Shown here: positions 35,492 to 44,541 of the stretch, piece after piece | How the letters are laid out: each line of letters opens with the position of its first letter | How positions within the stretch are numbered: position 1 is the first letter of the stretch | NCBI GenBank assembly: GCA_019638495.1 | Contig: JAHBTQ010000005.1 | Span: 170,519-234,518, forward strand | From: Taibaiella sp. | GTDB taxonomy: Bacteria; Bacteroidota; Bacteroidia; Chitinophagales; Chitinophagaceae | Length of the DNA: 64,000 nucleotides | Reading direction: 5' to 3' | Translations under genes and position numbers: made by a program | Notes under the pieces: generated by a model | Told to the model about the DNA's origin: nothing | What the model saw: only the letters and a program-made list of their open reading frames with translations | Databases searched by the model: none

Positions 35492-35785
35492 ATGAGCAGC
35501 CTGGAACAAGATGTGCACCGTATGGCAACATCGGGAATAGTGACAACGAAAAACAAAATACCGGTAACCTTGAAAAGCGCGTCTGAAGTGCGGATTAGCC
35601 TTTACGACATTACGGGAACCAAAGTAGCTGACCTGTTACGTAACAGCCTTGGAGAAGGGGATCACGACATCGAGGTAGATGGGTATGCCCTCGGAATACC
35701 GGAAGGCAATTATGTATACCAGGCCGAGATAATAAACAATGAAGGCACCGAGAAATACTGTCGTATCGTATCGGTTGCACAATGA
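35492..35785 (+). CDS. Small FlgD-Ig/T9SS-tail-like protein without export signal
   Basis: A 97-residue protein consisting mainly of one Ig-like domain (VRISLYDITGTKVADLL ... PEGNYVYQAEIINNEG), the same fold used in FlgD and in T9SS type A tails. It lacks the PNP motif, a signal peptide and any passenger domain, so it cannot be ordinary T9SS cargo. The gene looks intact: ATG start, own promoter-like box and own terminator. It could be a cytosolic adaptor domain or a decayed tail of a larger gene. Confidence 0.6.
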   Translation: MSSLEQDVHRMATSGIVTTKNKIPVTLKSASEVRISLYDITGTKVADLLRNSLGEGDHDIEVDGYALGIPEGNYVYQAEIINNEGTEKYCRIVSVAQ

Positions 35786-35815
35786 TAAATTTAGTTTTGG
35801 TAGGATGATGATAGC

Positions 35816-35850
35816 GGATGCTGCCCTGTCTAGGGCGGCATCCTTGTTTT
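35816..35850 (+). terminator. Terminator after the FlgD-Ig-like gene
   Basis: GGATGCTGCCCT - GTCT - AGGGCGGCATCC stem (one T-G pair) followed by TTGTTTT. It may also serve the converging mannosyltransferase gene, which ends at 35863. Confidence 0.85.
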
Positions 35851-35862
35851 ATACCGGTTTAT

Positions 35863-37140
35863 TTAGTCTACCAAGCTTACCCCCACCAAAAATTGCTGAA
35901 AAAAGCTAACCTGCAAAAGGAAATTTGCGACCAGCAAAAGCTGACCAGGCCATTCAGCGCCACGCCGGGAATCCAACATGTAAAATATAATAAACAAGGT
36001 ATTTACTGTAAAAAACAAAAACTCTCTGATGTGAAAATATGCACCAAAAGCCATCCAAACCGACGACGCATAGAGAACAACCACAAAATAGTGGTACCAC
36101 TTATAGTCCCGGGCTTGTCCAAAATGATGCAGAAATACGAAGAAGAAAGGGGATAACATAGTATATCTGAAGGTGCCAATAACGTCTGTATGACCAGGTG
36201 ACCATTGCGGGCTATAAAACAAAGTAGATAGTAAGGCGACCCCCAGGTAGGCCATTGAAACCGTGAGTAGCCTCTCTTGGATTGCGTTCTTCCTTATCCA
36301 TCCAATCAACACTACAATGACGTAAATAAAAGCAGTGAGACACACAAAAACAGCAAGAGCATTAAGCCAGAAAGTTAGGTAGCCCCCTGAACTGAATAGG
36401 GGAAACACGGGGGTAGCCCACACACGTTTCCAGCACTCAGCCTGCGCCTTAAAATATGCGAACCATACACCCGTTGCAGAATATTGGATCAAAACAAACG
36501 CTGCAAGACCTAAAAGCGATGGCAACACAAAATACCATACCCCCCGTAGCAGCGATTTTATTATTTCCCTTCTACTGTTTGCCATAACCTCCATCGCCAG
36601 AAAGGCGGGAATAACAAACACAGCTGTAGCCCTGGTTAATGCCATGAGAAACAACATGGTAGAGGCAAGCCAAAGTCGACGCCGGAAAATGCCCAACAAA
36701 CAGAAACATGACAAGCAGAAAAAAAGTGCTTCCGCATATGGCACGAATGCGAAGAAAACTGCAGGCGTAGATAACCATAGCAATTGGACCCTCGCAGGCA
36801 AACGAAAAATGACAGCGAGTGCCCCAAACCCCAGGGCAAGGAAAAGGATATTCACTATAGATATCACCAGAGCATCACAGCCAAGTAACGACCAGACCGC
36901 AGGAAACAACCAGAAAAAACCCGAAGTTGTCTGCCGCGTTGGTGAATAGGAATATCCGTCAAAGCCAACACTCTTATACCAGGATGAGTCCCACCGCTGA
37001 ATAGTACTTGCGTCCGGAAAATTTTGAACAAGCCCAATACGGTAAATAAAAAACTGAATTACAAAGAAAAATGCAGCATAACCCAGCGTAAGAAGAACCG
37101 CTGTCCCGAATACACGCCTTTCCGGCACCGTTTCTGTCAT
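35863..37140 (-). CDS. PIG-V-like mannosyltransferase (GT-C) membrane protein
   Basis: A 425-residue inner-membrane protein with about ten segments. After the first helix the loop has WDSSWYKSVGFDGYSYSPT, the acidic WDxxWY motif of GPI mannosyltransferase 2 (PIG-V) family proteins, and further on LSTPAVFFAFVPYAEALFF matches the PYxExLF block. Bacterial relatives are predicted polyprenyl-phosphate-mannose-dependent transferases. Eight bases upstream on the same strand ends the glutathione peroxidase gene, so the two may be co-transcribed. The substrate is unknown. Confidence 0.75.
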   Translation of the reverse strand: MTETVPERRVFGTAVLLTLGYAAFFFVIQFFIYRIGLVQNFPDASTIQRWDSSWYKSVGFDGYSYSPTRQTTSGFFWLFPAVWSLLGCDALVISIVNILFLALGFGALAVIFRLPARVQLLWLSTPAVFFAFVPYAEALFFCLSCFCLLGIFRRRLWLASTMLFLMALTRATAVFVIPAFLAMEVMANSRREIIKSLLRGVWYFVLPSLLGLAAFVLIQYSATGVWFAYFKAQAECWKRVWATPVFPLFSSGGYLTFWLNALAVFVCLTAFIYVIVVLIGWIRKNAIQERLLTVSMAYLGVALLSTLFYSPQWSPGHTDVIGTFRYTMLSPFFFVFLHHFGQARDYKWYHYFVVVLYASSVWMAFGAYFHIREFLFFTVNTLFIIFYMLDSRRGAEWPGQLLLVANFLLQVSFFQQFLVGVSLVD

Positions 37141-37148
37141 TGCCTGTC

Positions 37149-37691
37149 CTATTTTTCTATTGCCTCGGTCACCTCCTGGCTCATAGGATTAGTGCGGTGC
37201 TGGAAGATAGCCACCAATTCCCCCTTTTCGTTGATCAGGTATTTCTGAAAGTTCCATTTCACCTCGCTATCCATGTAGCCGTTATACTGTTTCTCTGTCA
37301 GCCATTGATACAAAGGATGTTTAGCATCGCCCTTTACCGAGATCTTTGACGCCATCGGGAACTTCACTTTATAGGTCCGCTTGCAGAACTTCGCTATCTC
37401 AGCATTGCTGCCCGGCTCCTGCGATCCAAAATCGTTGCAGGGGAATCCTATTATCACCAACTTGTCTTTATACTTCTCGCTCAGCTTTTCCAGGTCGGCA
37501 TACTGCGGCGTGTTACCACACTCCGACGCTGTGTTTACAATAAGTATCTTCTTGCCCCGGTAATTGTCAAAATTGATGGTGCCACCCTCCAGTGCAGGAA
37601 CCTTGAACTCATATATCGTCTTTGGCACATTGCCCTTTGGCGGTGCAAAGAAAAACAGGAAATTAAGCAACAGTACGAGGTGCGTTGACAT
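37149..37691 (-). CDS. Glutathione peroxidase family protein (Cys type)
   Basis: A 180-residue thiol peroxidase from the ATG at 37691 (MSTHLVLLLNFLFFF); the 35-residue upstream extension lacks any sign of translation. A hydrophobic N-terminal segment suggests export. The peroxidatic Cys is in NTASECGNTPQY (Cys58, replacing Sec), followed by GFPCNDFGSQEPGSN with the conserved Gln and WNFQKYL with Trp and Asn, so the catalytic tetrad is complete. It reduces hydroperoxides, probably with thioredoxin as is usual for the Cys type. It is upstream of the PIG-V-like gene. Confidence 0.9.
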   Translation of the reverse strand: MSTHLVLLLNFLFFFAPPKGNVPKTIYEFKVPALEGGTINFDNYRGKKILIVNTASECGNTPQYADLEKLSEKYKDKLVIIGFPCNDFGSQEPGSNAEIAKFCKRTYKVKFPMASKISVKGDAKHPLYQWLTEKQYNGYMDSEVKWNFQKYLINEKGELVAIFQHRTNPMSQEVTEAIEK

Positions 37692-37695
37692 ATTG

Positions 37696-37703
37696 TATAT
37701 TTG
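37696..37703 (+). promoter_or_regulatory. -7 promoter element TATATTTG for the TMTC-like gene
   Basis: Perfect TAnnTTTG on the plus strand, 86 bases before the ATG at 37790, in the divergent gap with the peroxidase gene. No -33 box seen. Confidence 0.3.
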
Positions 37704-37789
37704 TTTGACTGCTAAATTAGGGATAATTGCGGAACGGACTGCCTGCACCTTGTTGGCCCGGCATCCGGCCCAAAACATGCAGAATATAT

Positions 37790-39733
37790 ATGGCAAAGAA
37801 CAAACCTAATAAACAAAGAACACAACCCGACACTGGTACGGTGTCATCACCCGTACCTAAGGCTGTGCCAATACCCCAGCCGGCTCCATCCGGCACATCC
37901 GTTACAAAATGGTTGATTATCATTCTAATGGCGGTGGTGTTTGTTGCAAACTTCCGCACGCTGGGATTTGAATACACGCTCGACGATCCCTTCTTCACCA
38001 CTGACAACCCCAATGTGAGCAAGGGGCTCTCCGCTATTAAGGAGTTTTTTACGCACGCTGCATACTATGGCGTCTTTCAGCATCACGATGCCTCCTACCG
38101 CCCGCTGATGCTGACCAGTTTTGCACTGGAAAAAGACCTGTTCGACTTCAACCCTCATACCAGCCACCTCATCAATATCATCCTCTTTATGATAGAGATA
38201 GCGGTCTTGTTTATGTTATTGAAGAGGATGTTCAAAAACGTGTCTGAGTACCTGCCATTCCTTATGACCCTTCTGTTTGCACTGCACCCCATACATACAG
38301 AAGTGGTAGCCAGCGTGAAGAGCCGTGACGAGATAATGGGACTGCTGTTCTCCATATTGGCCCTTTGGCAAACCCTGCGCTATATAGACAACGAAAAAGC
38401 ATCTGCAATGGCGTTGTCTGCACTTTGGTTTTTCTGTGCACTCATGTCAAAGGAGACGCCTATCTCACTCGTGCTAATTGCACCTATGACGGTGTGGTTC
38501 TTCAGGGAAGCGCCTGTTAACAAAATTATCCGCGCCACTATTCCTTATGTAGCCGTTGCTGCGGTATACATGCTCATGCGCTCCATGTTTATAGAAAGTG
38601 ATGGCGAAAAAGTGCGCATTCTGGTAAACAACAACGCGCTAATGGCCGCTACCAACGGCATGGACAAAACGGCCACTGCCCTGTTTATGCAGCTCAAATA
38701 CCTCATTATCCTGCTTTTCCCTCACCCTCTTTCTTATGACTATTCTTACAACCAGGTCCCAATCATCAGCTTTGCCGACCCTAAGGCACTTGCCGCGGTG
38801 GCTGTTATCATCGGTCTGTTTGTTTATGCCGTTCGCGGATTCAGGAAAAAGGACCCACTGTCGTGGTGCATACTATTTTATGGCATGACGGTCTTCATCA
38901 CGTCAAACCTGGTAATAGACATAGGTGCTACCATGGCCGAACGCTTTATTTTCACCGGCTCACTGGCATTCTGTATAGCCGTGGTGTGGCTATTGTCCAA
39001 GGTGCTGAAAACAGATGCTGCTCATGCCACATTGGTAAATGCAAAACCTCTTTTTGGTACCATAGCCATTATTGCCCTGCTCTATGCCGGTAAGACAATG
39101 GCGCGAAACGAAGCCTGGGCCAGCAACCTGGACCTCTACAAGACGGGACTGGAAACCGCACCCAACAGCTGGCGCGCGCAGTACCTGCTGGGTGTACAGT
39201 ATACCCGCATGATAAGCCCTGAACCAGACCCACTGTTGAAGCGGGAACTATACAAGAATGCGACAGTAGCGCTGAACAAGAGCCTGCAGATATTGCCCAA
39301 CAACAGCGATGTGTACCTGATACGAGGCTATGCCGATGAATTTGCCGGCCAACTCGACTCTGCCATAATAGCCTATACCAACTGCCTGCGCCTGGACAGC
39401 CTTAACAAGCAGGCTTCTATGAACCTTGGAGGCATCTTCCTGCGCACAGGCAGGCTTGATGAGGGTATTGCACTTTATACCCGTCTGCTGGCCCGCGACC
39501 CTAACGACCCTGATGCGCTGGCTAACATTGGTGCCTGCTATGGCAATAAAGGCATGTTCCCGCAGGCAATTGAATATTATCAGCGGTCTGTGAAGGTGCG
39601 CCCCGTACAGCCACCAAACGTCTTCCAGAGTATGAGTAACCTGTACAAATTCACCGGCGACTCTGCCAATGCACAGAAGTATCGTGCGCTGACTGCTAAG
39701 GCCGCAGCAAACGGAACAGCGGAAGCTTACTAG
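37790..39733 (+). CDS. TMTC-like membrane glycosyltransferase with TPR repeats
   Basis: A 647-residue protein. After a basic N-terminus (MAKNKPNKQRTQPD) come about ten membrane segments with GT-C features: YTLDDPFF in the first loop (the acidic pair in the catalytic position), then HPIHTEVVASVKSRDEIMG, the block shared with eukaryotic TMTC O-mannosyltransferases and bacterial DUF1736 proteins. The last about 190 residues are four or so TPR repeats (YLLGVQYTRMI, VYLIRGYADEFAGQ, ASMNLGGIFLRTGRLDEGI, ALANIGACYGNKGMF). Start ATG at 37790; an upstream TTG at 37727 is unlikely. It probably glycosylates exported proteins or lipids; not proven. Confidence 0.82.
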   Translation: MAKNKPNKQRTQPDTGTVSSPVPKAVPIPQPAPSGTSVTKWLIIILMAVVFVANFRTLGFEYTLDDPFFTTDNPNVSKGLSAIKEFFTHAAYYGVFQHHDASYRPLMLTSFALEKDLFDFNPHTSHLINIILFMIEIAVLFMLLKRMFKNVSEYLPFLMTLLFALHPIHTEVVASVKSRDEIMGLLFSILALWQTLRYIDNEKASAMALSALWFFCALMSKETPISLVLIAPMTVWFFREAPVNKIIRATIPYVAVAAVYMLMRSMFIESDGEKVRILVNNNALMAATNGMDKTATALFMQLKYLIILLFPHPLSYDYSYNQVPIISFADPKALAAVAVIIGLFVYAVRGFRKKDPLSWCILFYGMTVFITSNLVIDIGATMAERFIFTGSLAFCIAVVWLLSKVLKTDAAHATLVNAKPLFGTIAIIALLYAGKTMARNEAWASNLDLYKTGLETAPNSWRAQYLLGVQYTRMISPEPDPLLKRELYKNATVALNKSLQILPNNSDVYLIRGYADEFAGQLDSAIIAYTNCLRLDSLNKQASMNLGGIFLRTGRLDEGIALYTRLLARDPNDPDALANIGACYGNKGMFPQAIEYYQRSVKVRPVQPPNVFQSMSNLYKFTGDSANAQKYRALTAKAAANGTAEAY

Positions 39734-39755
39734 TTGTAAGTCAAAAGTATAAAGC

Positions 39756-39790
39756 AGAAAGCTGTTATCTAGATCAGATAACAGCTTTCT
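39756..39790 (+). terminator. Terminator between TMTC-like gene and dipeptidyl peptidase III gene
   Basis: Perfect 15-base stem AGAAAGCTGTTATCT / AGATAACAGCTTTCT with loop AGATC, followed by ACTCTT. It lies 23 bases after the upstream stop, between converging genes, and is followed by low-complexity words (ctttctacttt repeated). Confidence 0.8.
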
Positions 39791-39845
39791 ACTCTTAATT
39801 CTTGATCAAAGCCCAGCTTTAGACTTTCTACTTTAAACTTTCTAC

Positions 39846-41939
39846 TCAATTCTTCACCGGCAAAAACGCATAATTCTTACCATACTCCATCATCTGCTGG
39901 AAGAAGTTGTCCGGATATTCGATCTTAACATCGCTGATGTCGTTACCGTTCATTACAGGCACCAGGCGAGGCTGAATGAATCCTTTATATGGTTTCACAC
40001 CCAGCTTCGCAAAGCGCTCCAGTATCTCTTTGTGTAGCACAGGGTCCACCTTTACTCCATAGTTCTCTACCAGGTTCTTACCTGCATTGTAGTCGCCCTC
40101 TGACTTTATACGCTGAATCTCACGCAACAAGTCACCAAACAGCACTCGTAGTTTAGCGTAATCGTTCACCTGCACATAAGTCTTTCCATCGCGTTTGAAC
40201 ATCGAGATCACATTGTCCTTCTTACCCTTCTCAAAGCACCAGCGCGCTATTAGCGCACGGTTGCGCATGTGTGCCTCCTCTATCTTGTCACCAAGTTTCA
40301 GGCGGGTAAGCTGCGTTATCATGCCGTTCATGATGTAGCCATCATACTCAGCCTTGCCCACTTCCAGGTTTGGCATTACGCCAATGTCTACCAGCTTCTG
40401 GTCCAGCACATAGTACAGGGCCACAAGGTCTGCACGCGCCTCTTCCAGGCAGCTCGCATAGTTCTTCAGCGTCTTATCCGTTGTTTCCACACCCTCGTTT
40501 ATCTTACCCGATGCATGCCCTATACACTCATGCATATCTGTGTGCAGGTCTGAGGACAACGCGGAATATTCTTTTATCCTCTTCAGCACCGTATCGTTAG
40601 GCGCAAACTCTGCAGTAGTGCCACCCTTTGCAGATACTACGTTGTAAGAGTGTACGATATTGCTCAGCGACACAGACTTAGAGCCATACTCCTTACGTAT
40701 CCAGTCCGCATTGGGCAGGTTAATACCTATTGGCGTGCTCGGCGCTGCGTCTCCGCTCTCTACTATCACTGTTATTGCCTTTGCAGAAATGCCCTTTACA
40801 GTCTCTTTCTTATGCTCCTTCATTATAGGCGAGTTATCCTCAAACCACTGAGCCTCTTTGGCAATTGCCGCTATGCGTTTGGTTCCCTCCAGGTCCTTCA
40901 GCGACACAGTACTTTCATAGCTACCCTTCTTGCCAATGGCATCCATATAAACCTCTATGAAACCATTTACAGCGTCCATACGCGATGCTGTGTCCTGTGC
41001 CCAGGCTATGCTATAGTCGTCAAATGTTTTGAGGTCGCCTGTTTTGTAGAACTGCACCAGCAGGTTCAGTGCTTTCTTCTGTTGCTCATTTTCAGCTACA
41101 GTTGCAGCTTTCTCCAGCCAGCCGGCTATCTTGTCTATTGCTGCGCCATACATGCCTCCGCTCTTCCAAGTCTTCTCCACGATCTTGCCATCTACCTTCA
41201 CCACCTTGCTGTTCAGCCCCCACGACGGAGCATTGCCCTTGGTGTCAAACTTGTCGTAATAGGCCTCCACCTCCTTCTGCGTCACTCCTTCGTAGAAGTT
41301 GTTGGCAGATGCTACGATGTTGTCAATATTAGGACGAAGGTCCACCAGCTTCGGTTTGTACTTCAGGTCATATACTGTCGGCTTTATGCGCGCCAGGAAT
41401 GCGTCTACGCTTTCGCCAGCTTCCTTAGGCAGTTGTGCCGTATCGCTCGCTTTCACTATCTCCGCAAAGTATTCGTAAGGACACTCCGGTATAAACTTCT
41501 CATTGCCATAGTGATGGTAGTTACCATTGCTGAACCATACACGGCCGCAGTAGGTTTCAAACTGCTTCCACTGTTCGCTCATCTTATCGCCATTGTAAGA
41601 GCCATAAACCGCCTCAATGGTTTTGCGCAGCATGATGCCTTCGCTGCTCTTCTGGTCATAGATGATGTCGCGACCACATAGAGCAGCCTCATAGAGGTAG
41701 TATGCCAGCTTCTTCTGCTGCAGGCTCAGGCTATTGAAGCCCGGCACCTGGTAGCGCAGCAGTTGCAGGTCAGCAAAGGCCTGTGCCTCTGTTACGAAGT
41801 TGTCATCATATCCATCTGCCACAGCAGTAGTATCCGTCTTGGGCGCATTGGCATTATCGCCGCTGCCGCAACCCATAAGTAGTTGTGTGCTCATAGCCAT
41901 TACCGGTATGGCCCACCTGAGCCCGGTTGATCTTTTCAT
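39846..41939 (-). CDS. Lipoprotein dipeptidyl peptidase III (family M49)
   Basis: A 697-residue zinc peptidase that removes dipeptides from peptide N-termini. It starts with a lipoprotein signal (MKRSTGLRWAIPVMAMSTQL, then LMGC), so it is anchored in the envelope, unlike the cytosolic eukaryotic enzyme. The zinc motif HECIGHASGK at residue 470 (M49 consensus HExxGH) and the third ligand motif EEARADLVALYY follow. Family M49 members from Bacteroidetes are known. The downstream gene lies behind a terminator, so it is monocistronic. Confidence 0.92.
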   Translation of the reverse strand: MKRSTGLRWAIPVMAMSTQLLMGCGSGDNANAPKTDTTAVADGYDDNFVTEAQAFADLQLLRYQVPGFNSLSLQQKKLAYYLYEAALCGRDIIYDQKSSEGIMLRKTIEAVYGSYNGDKMSEQWKQFETYCGRVWFSNGNYHHYGNEKFIPECPYEYFAEIVKASDTAQLPKEAGESVDAFLARIKPTVYDLKYKPKLVDLRPNIDNIVASANNFYEGVTQKEVEAYYDKFDTKGNAPSWGLNSKVVKVDGKIVEKTWKSGGMYGAAIDKIAGWLEKAATVAENEQQKKALNLLVQFYKTGDLKTFDDYSIAWAQDTASRMDAVNGFIEVYMDAIGKKGSYESTVSLKDLEGTKRIAAIAKEAQWFEDNSPIMKEHKKETVKGISAKAITVIVESGDAAPSTPIGINLPNADWIRKEYGSKSVSLSNIVHSYNVVSAKGGTTAEFAPNDTVLKRIKEYSALSSDLHTDMHECIGHASGKINEGVETTDKTLKNYASCLEEARADLVALYYVLDQKLVDIGVMPNLEVGKAEYDGYIMNGMITQLTRLKLGDKIEEAHMRNRALIARWCFEKGKKDNVISMFKRDGKTYVQVNDYAKLRVLFGDLLREIQRIKSEGDYNAGKNLVENYGVKVDPVLHKEILERFAKLGVKPYKGFIQPRLVPVMNGNDISDVKIEYPDNFFQQMMEYGKNYAFLPVKN

Positions 41940-41997
41940 GCGGTAAAAATAGTAATAAGACGTTTAAATGTCATGGCAGGCAAAGTCGAATAAAGAT

Positions 41998-42029
41998 ATG
42001 TCATGGTGAGCCCCGTCGAAGCATGACAT
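41998..42029. repeat. Inverted repeat with TGAGC..GTCGAAG core
   Basis: ATGTCATG (41998-42005) and CATGACAT (42022-42029) flank GTGAGCCCCGTCGAAG. The core resembles CTTCGACAAGCTCAGG at 47631-47646 read on the other strand, suggesting a dispersed family. The word atgtcatgg also occurs at about 41968. Confidence 0.5.
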
Positions 42030-42045
42030 GATAGTGACACTTGGA

Positions 42046-44472
42046 CTAAAGCTCCACCGACACCCCAATCACAAGCTTACCGTTCTTTTCAAAGTCTATA
42101 GCGCCGGGTGTGAAGTGGTAGAAGTAACCAATATTAAGCGACTGGTAGTAGGTGCTGGAACGCTGACGCAGCAGTCCGTTGAGGATGATGCCCGCTTCGT
42201 GATAAGGCTTGTCAGGTACGGCGAAGGGAACGTAGAGATGTGCTGCCTTGTTTTGCAGCGTTCCATATAGCATGCCATACTGTAGACCAATGTTAGGAGC
42301 AGAGCTGAATGGAACACCTGCGGCCTCCAGCCTGTAAAGCTTCCAGTCGAAATCGTGGCGAACAATCGCCTGTACGAACTGGTCGGTATAGTATTCGTAC
42401 GGAAACATAGTAGTGAGGCCACCGAATGCATAAAGCGAAAGGAAACCTTTAGCGCTGTATCGATAACCGTTGCCCGCAAATAACTTCGATATGGGCAGGG
42501 CATCGTCACTCCATATCTTTCCGCCCTCTAACATTAGCTGCTCCGTTCCTATCCGGTTGATGTGTTTTTTCCACTTCACCGCAGCGAGTGCCTGTACATA
42601 GTTACGCATCATGCTGCCCGATTCCAACGTACCGTAGGTAACCTTGCCATAGCATATAGGGTATTGGCTACCCAGAGATACATAACTGCCAAACACCGGT
42701 GCAGTGCGCTCGGCATACGCATATCGCAGACTCAGCGATGCCTCTTGCGCATCAAACTTATTTCGCTGCACGCCATCTGCTAGTAATGCGTAGCTATAAA
42801 GTGGCTCAATATGCTGTTGTGCACCCGCTGCCTCCAGGTTCCAGTAGCCCAGCTTCTTCCTTATGGAGCCTGTGTAGGACTGTACATGGTCTGCGCGCTG
42901 CAGCAGGAACATGCGCAGGTAGTTCTTGTCCAGGTCTTTTGCCAATTGTATACGACCCGGGTCCGAAATGTCATCGCTGTATCCGCCGCGCACTACAAAC
43001 TCTTTATACTTGTCAAGGTACAACTCACCAAATGCTCCATACTTCCACCGTTTGTCGCCAAAGCCATAGCCACCCCATCCACCCAAGGACAGCCACTTTA
43101 GCAGTTTGTCATTTGTTTGCCCACCCAGGCCGAGGCGCACCTGCTCATATTTATTGAACGCAAGTATCCGAGCCAGGTCCACATCAACAGGGCCAAAGGA
43201 CAACCGGCCCAGCGGCAAATTGCGCATATGCCCCATCATTCTATCTGCCTTTATCTTACGCCCGAGGCTATCAATAACCCTGTAGGTGGTGCGTTCTTTG
43301 TCGGTGAGCGCATCCGGGCGCAAAATCCTCAGCAAGCTATCGGCCTCGGTCATGGCCTGATCGCTTATGCGCACTGTGTGCCGCTTGTCAAACACTTTTC
43401 TGTCTATGCCGGAAAATAGAGCGGAGTCTACAACAGAATTGCCGGTTATCCGTAACTCATAAACGAATTTGTCCGACTTCATTTCGCGGTCAATGACATA
43501 GTTGAGCTGGCGAGGAAACCATCGTCTGCCATTATCAATGGGCACACGAGCATACTGATGCTCTATACGCACAGACTGTTTGAGCGCCGTATCGCGTGCG
43601 CGTGCTATAATCCTGTCGATTGCATAGCCGTCAGAATGAATGAACACCTTGCCGCTGAGACTTGCACCACTTATTCCCTTTGGCCTGAATGAAAGCACCC
43701 AGATTGTATCTGTGCCATCCATGATCTCATCAGACAGGTTGAACCGGTAGCGCCGCTCAAATCCGGGGCTCACAGGGTTGAAATAATCTTTGCCGTTGAG
43801 CTTGATGAAATCGTCGTAAGCATGAAAGGGCAGAATATCTGTTACCATGCTGGTAAAGACTGCCTTTTGCAAACCTGAAAAACGGGTGGCAAGTACGTCT
43901 TCCTGTAATTTTCCAGGGCGCTCCCAGTGCCGCACACTGTAAGTCTCTGACATGAGTAAATGTTGCCGCTCGCTGAGCGCCCGCAATTTTCGCGCGCGGG
44001 CAGCAGTGTCATTCTTCGAGGTGTCGGGCAGTTGCATATCTGCCTTCATCTTGTAATAAACATGACAGCTATACTGGTCGTATTTGTCGGGATTGTTTGC
44101 AGGACGATTGTCAATAGCGGCATTGAGGATACGTCTAATTTTTTCGATAGGTGGCTTAATCGTTACTTCACTCAGCTCATTGCCTATAGGCTCCAGGAAG
44201 ATTCCATCCTTGCTCAATGGAAGTGAAATAGTGGCGGAACGGTAGCCGAGGCAAGAGACTTCTATTTTGGTAATGGTGGAGCCAGTGGCCGGAATCTCAA
44301 AGGCCCCGTCGATCCCGGCAATAACGCCCTGGTTACCTGCGCCATATTTGATCGTAGCAAAGGGTATGGGCTCGTGCGTAAGCAAATCGAACACCCGGGA
44401 CGCGACAATTAACTGTGCGTTTAAGCCCGCCACCGCAAAACAACTGATGAAGAAAATCAACAAAAAGCGCAT
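42046..44472 (-). CDS. DUF5686/carboxypeptidase-regulatory-like outer-membrane protein
   Basis: An 808-residue protein. The signal peptide MRFLLIFFISCFAVAGLNAQ is followed by a CarboxypepD_reg-like domain (residues 20-110: VFDLLTHEPIPFATIKYG, GAFEIPATGSTITKIEVSC). The large rest matches the DUF5686 group of Bacteroidetes outer-membrane proteins, with Tyr/Trp-rich strands (GGWGGYGFGDKRWKYGAFGE, YYQSLNIGYFYHF) and a final strand ending GVSVEL. Such proteins resemble TonB-dependent receptors in their N-terminal domain but lack the plug; the function is unknown. It is monocistronic. Confidence 0.82.
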   Translation of the reverse strand: MRFLLIFFISCFAVAGLNAQLIVASRVFDLLTHEPIPFATIKYGAGNQGVIAGIDGAFEIPATGSTITKIEVSCLGYRSATISLPLSKDGIFLEPIGNELSEVTIKPPIEKIRRILNAAIDNRPANNPDKYDQYSCHVYYKMKADMQLPDTSKNDTAARARKLRALSERQHLLMSETYSVRHWERPGKLQEDVLATRFSGLQKAVFTSMVTDILPFHAYDDFIKLNGKDYFNPVSPGFERRYRFNLSDEIMDGTDTIWVLSFRPKGISGASLSGKVFIHSDGYAIDRIIARARDTALKQSVRIEHQYARVPIDNGRRWFPRQLNYVIDREMKSDKFVYELRITGNSVVDSALFSGIDRKVFDKRHTVRISDQAMTEADSLLRILRPDALTDKERTTYRVIDSLGRKIKADRMMGHMRNLPLGRLSFGPVDVDLARILAFNKYEQVRLGLGGQTNDKLLKWLSLGGWGGYGFGDKRWKYGAFGELYLDKYKEFVVRGGYSDDISDPGRIQLAKDLDKNYLRMFLLQRADHVQSYTGSIRKKLGYWNLEAAGAQQHIEPLYSYALLADGVQRNKFDAQEASLSLRYAYAERTAPVFGSYVSLGSQYPICYGKVTYGTLESGSMMRNYVQALAAVKWKKHINRIGTEQLMLEGGKIWSDDALPISKLFAGNGYRYSAKGFLSLYAFGGLTTMFPYEYYTDQFVQAIVRHDFDWKLYRLEAAGVPFSSAPNIGLQYGMLYGTLQNKAAHLYVPFAVPDKPYHEAGIILNGLLRQRSSTYYQSLNIGYFYHFTPGAIDFEKNGKLVIGVSVEL

Positions 44473-44515
44473 ATGCCGACAGGGTAAAAAGTCTATCGAA
44501 AATAATATTTTTACC

Positions 44516-44523
44516 TATCTTTA
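44516..44523 (+). promoter_or_regulatory. -7-like promoter element TATCTTTA
   Basis: One mismatch to TAnnTTTG, 18 bases before the lipoprotein ATG at 44542. Confidence 0.35.
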
Positions 44524-44541
44524 TCCGTCTAATTTCGTTTC

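Noticed and set aside
40650..41681. 343-codon plus-strand frame opposite the dipeptidyl peptidase III gene
   Set aside because: The minus-strand frame has a lipobox and M49 zinc motifs; the plus-strand product is Cys/His/Leu-rich without domains, typical of an antisense shadow.
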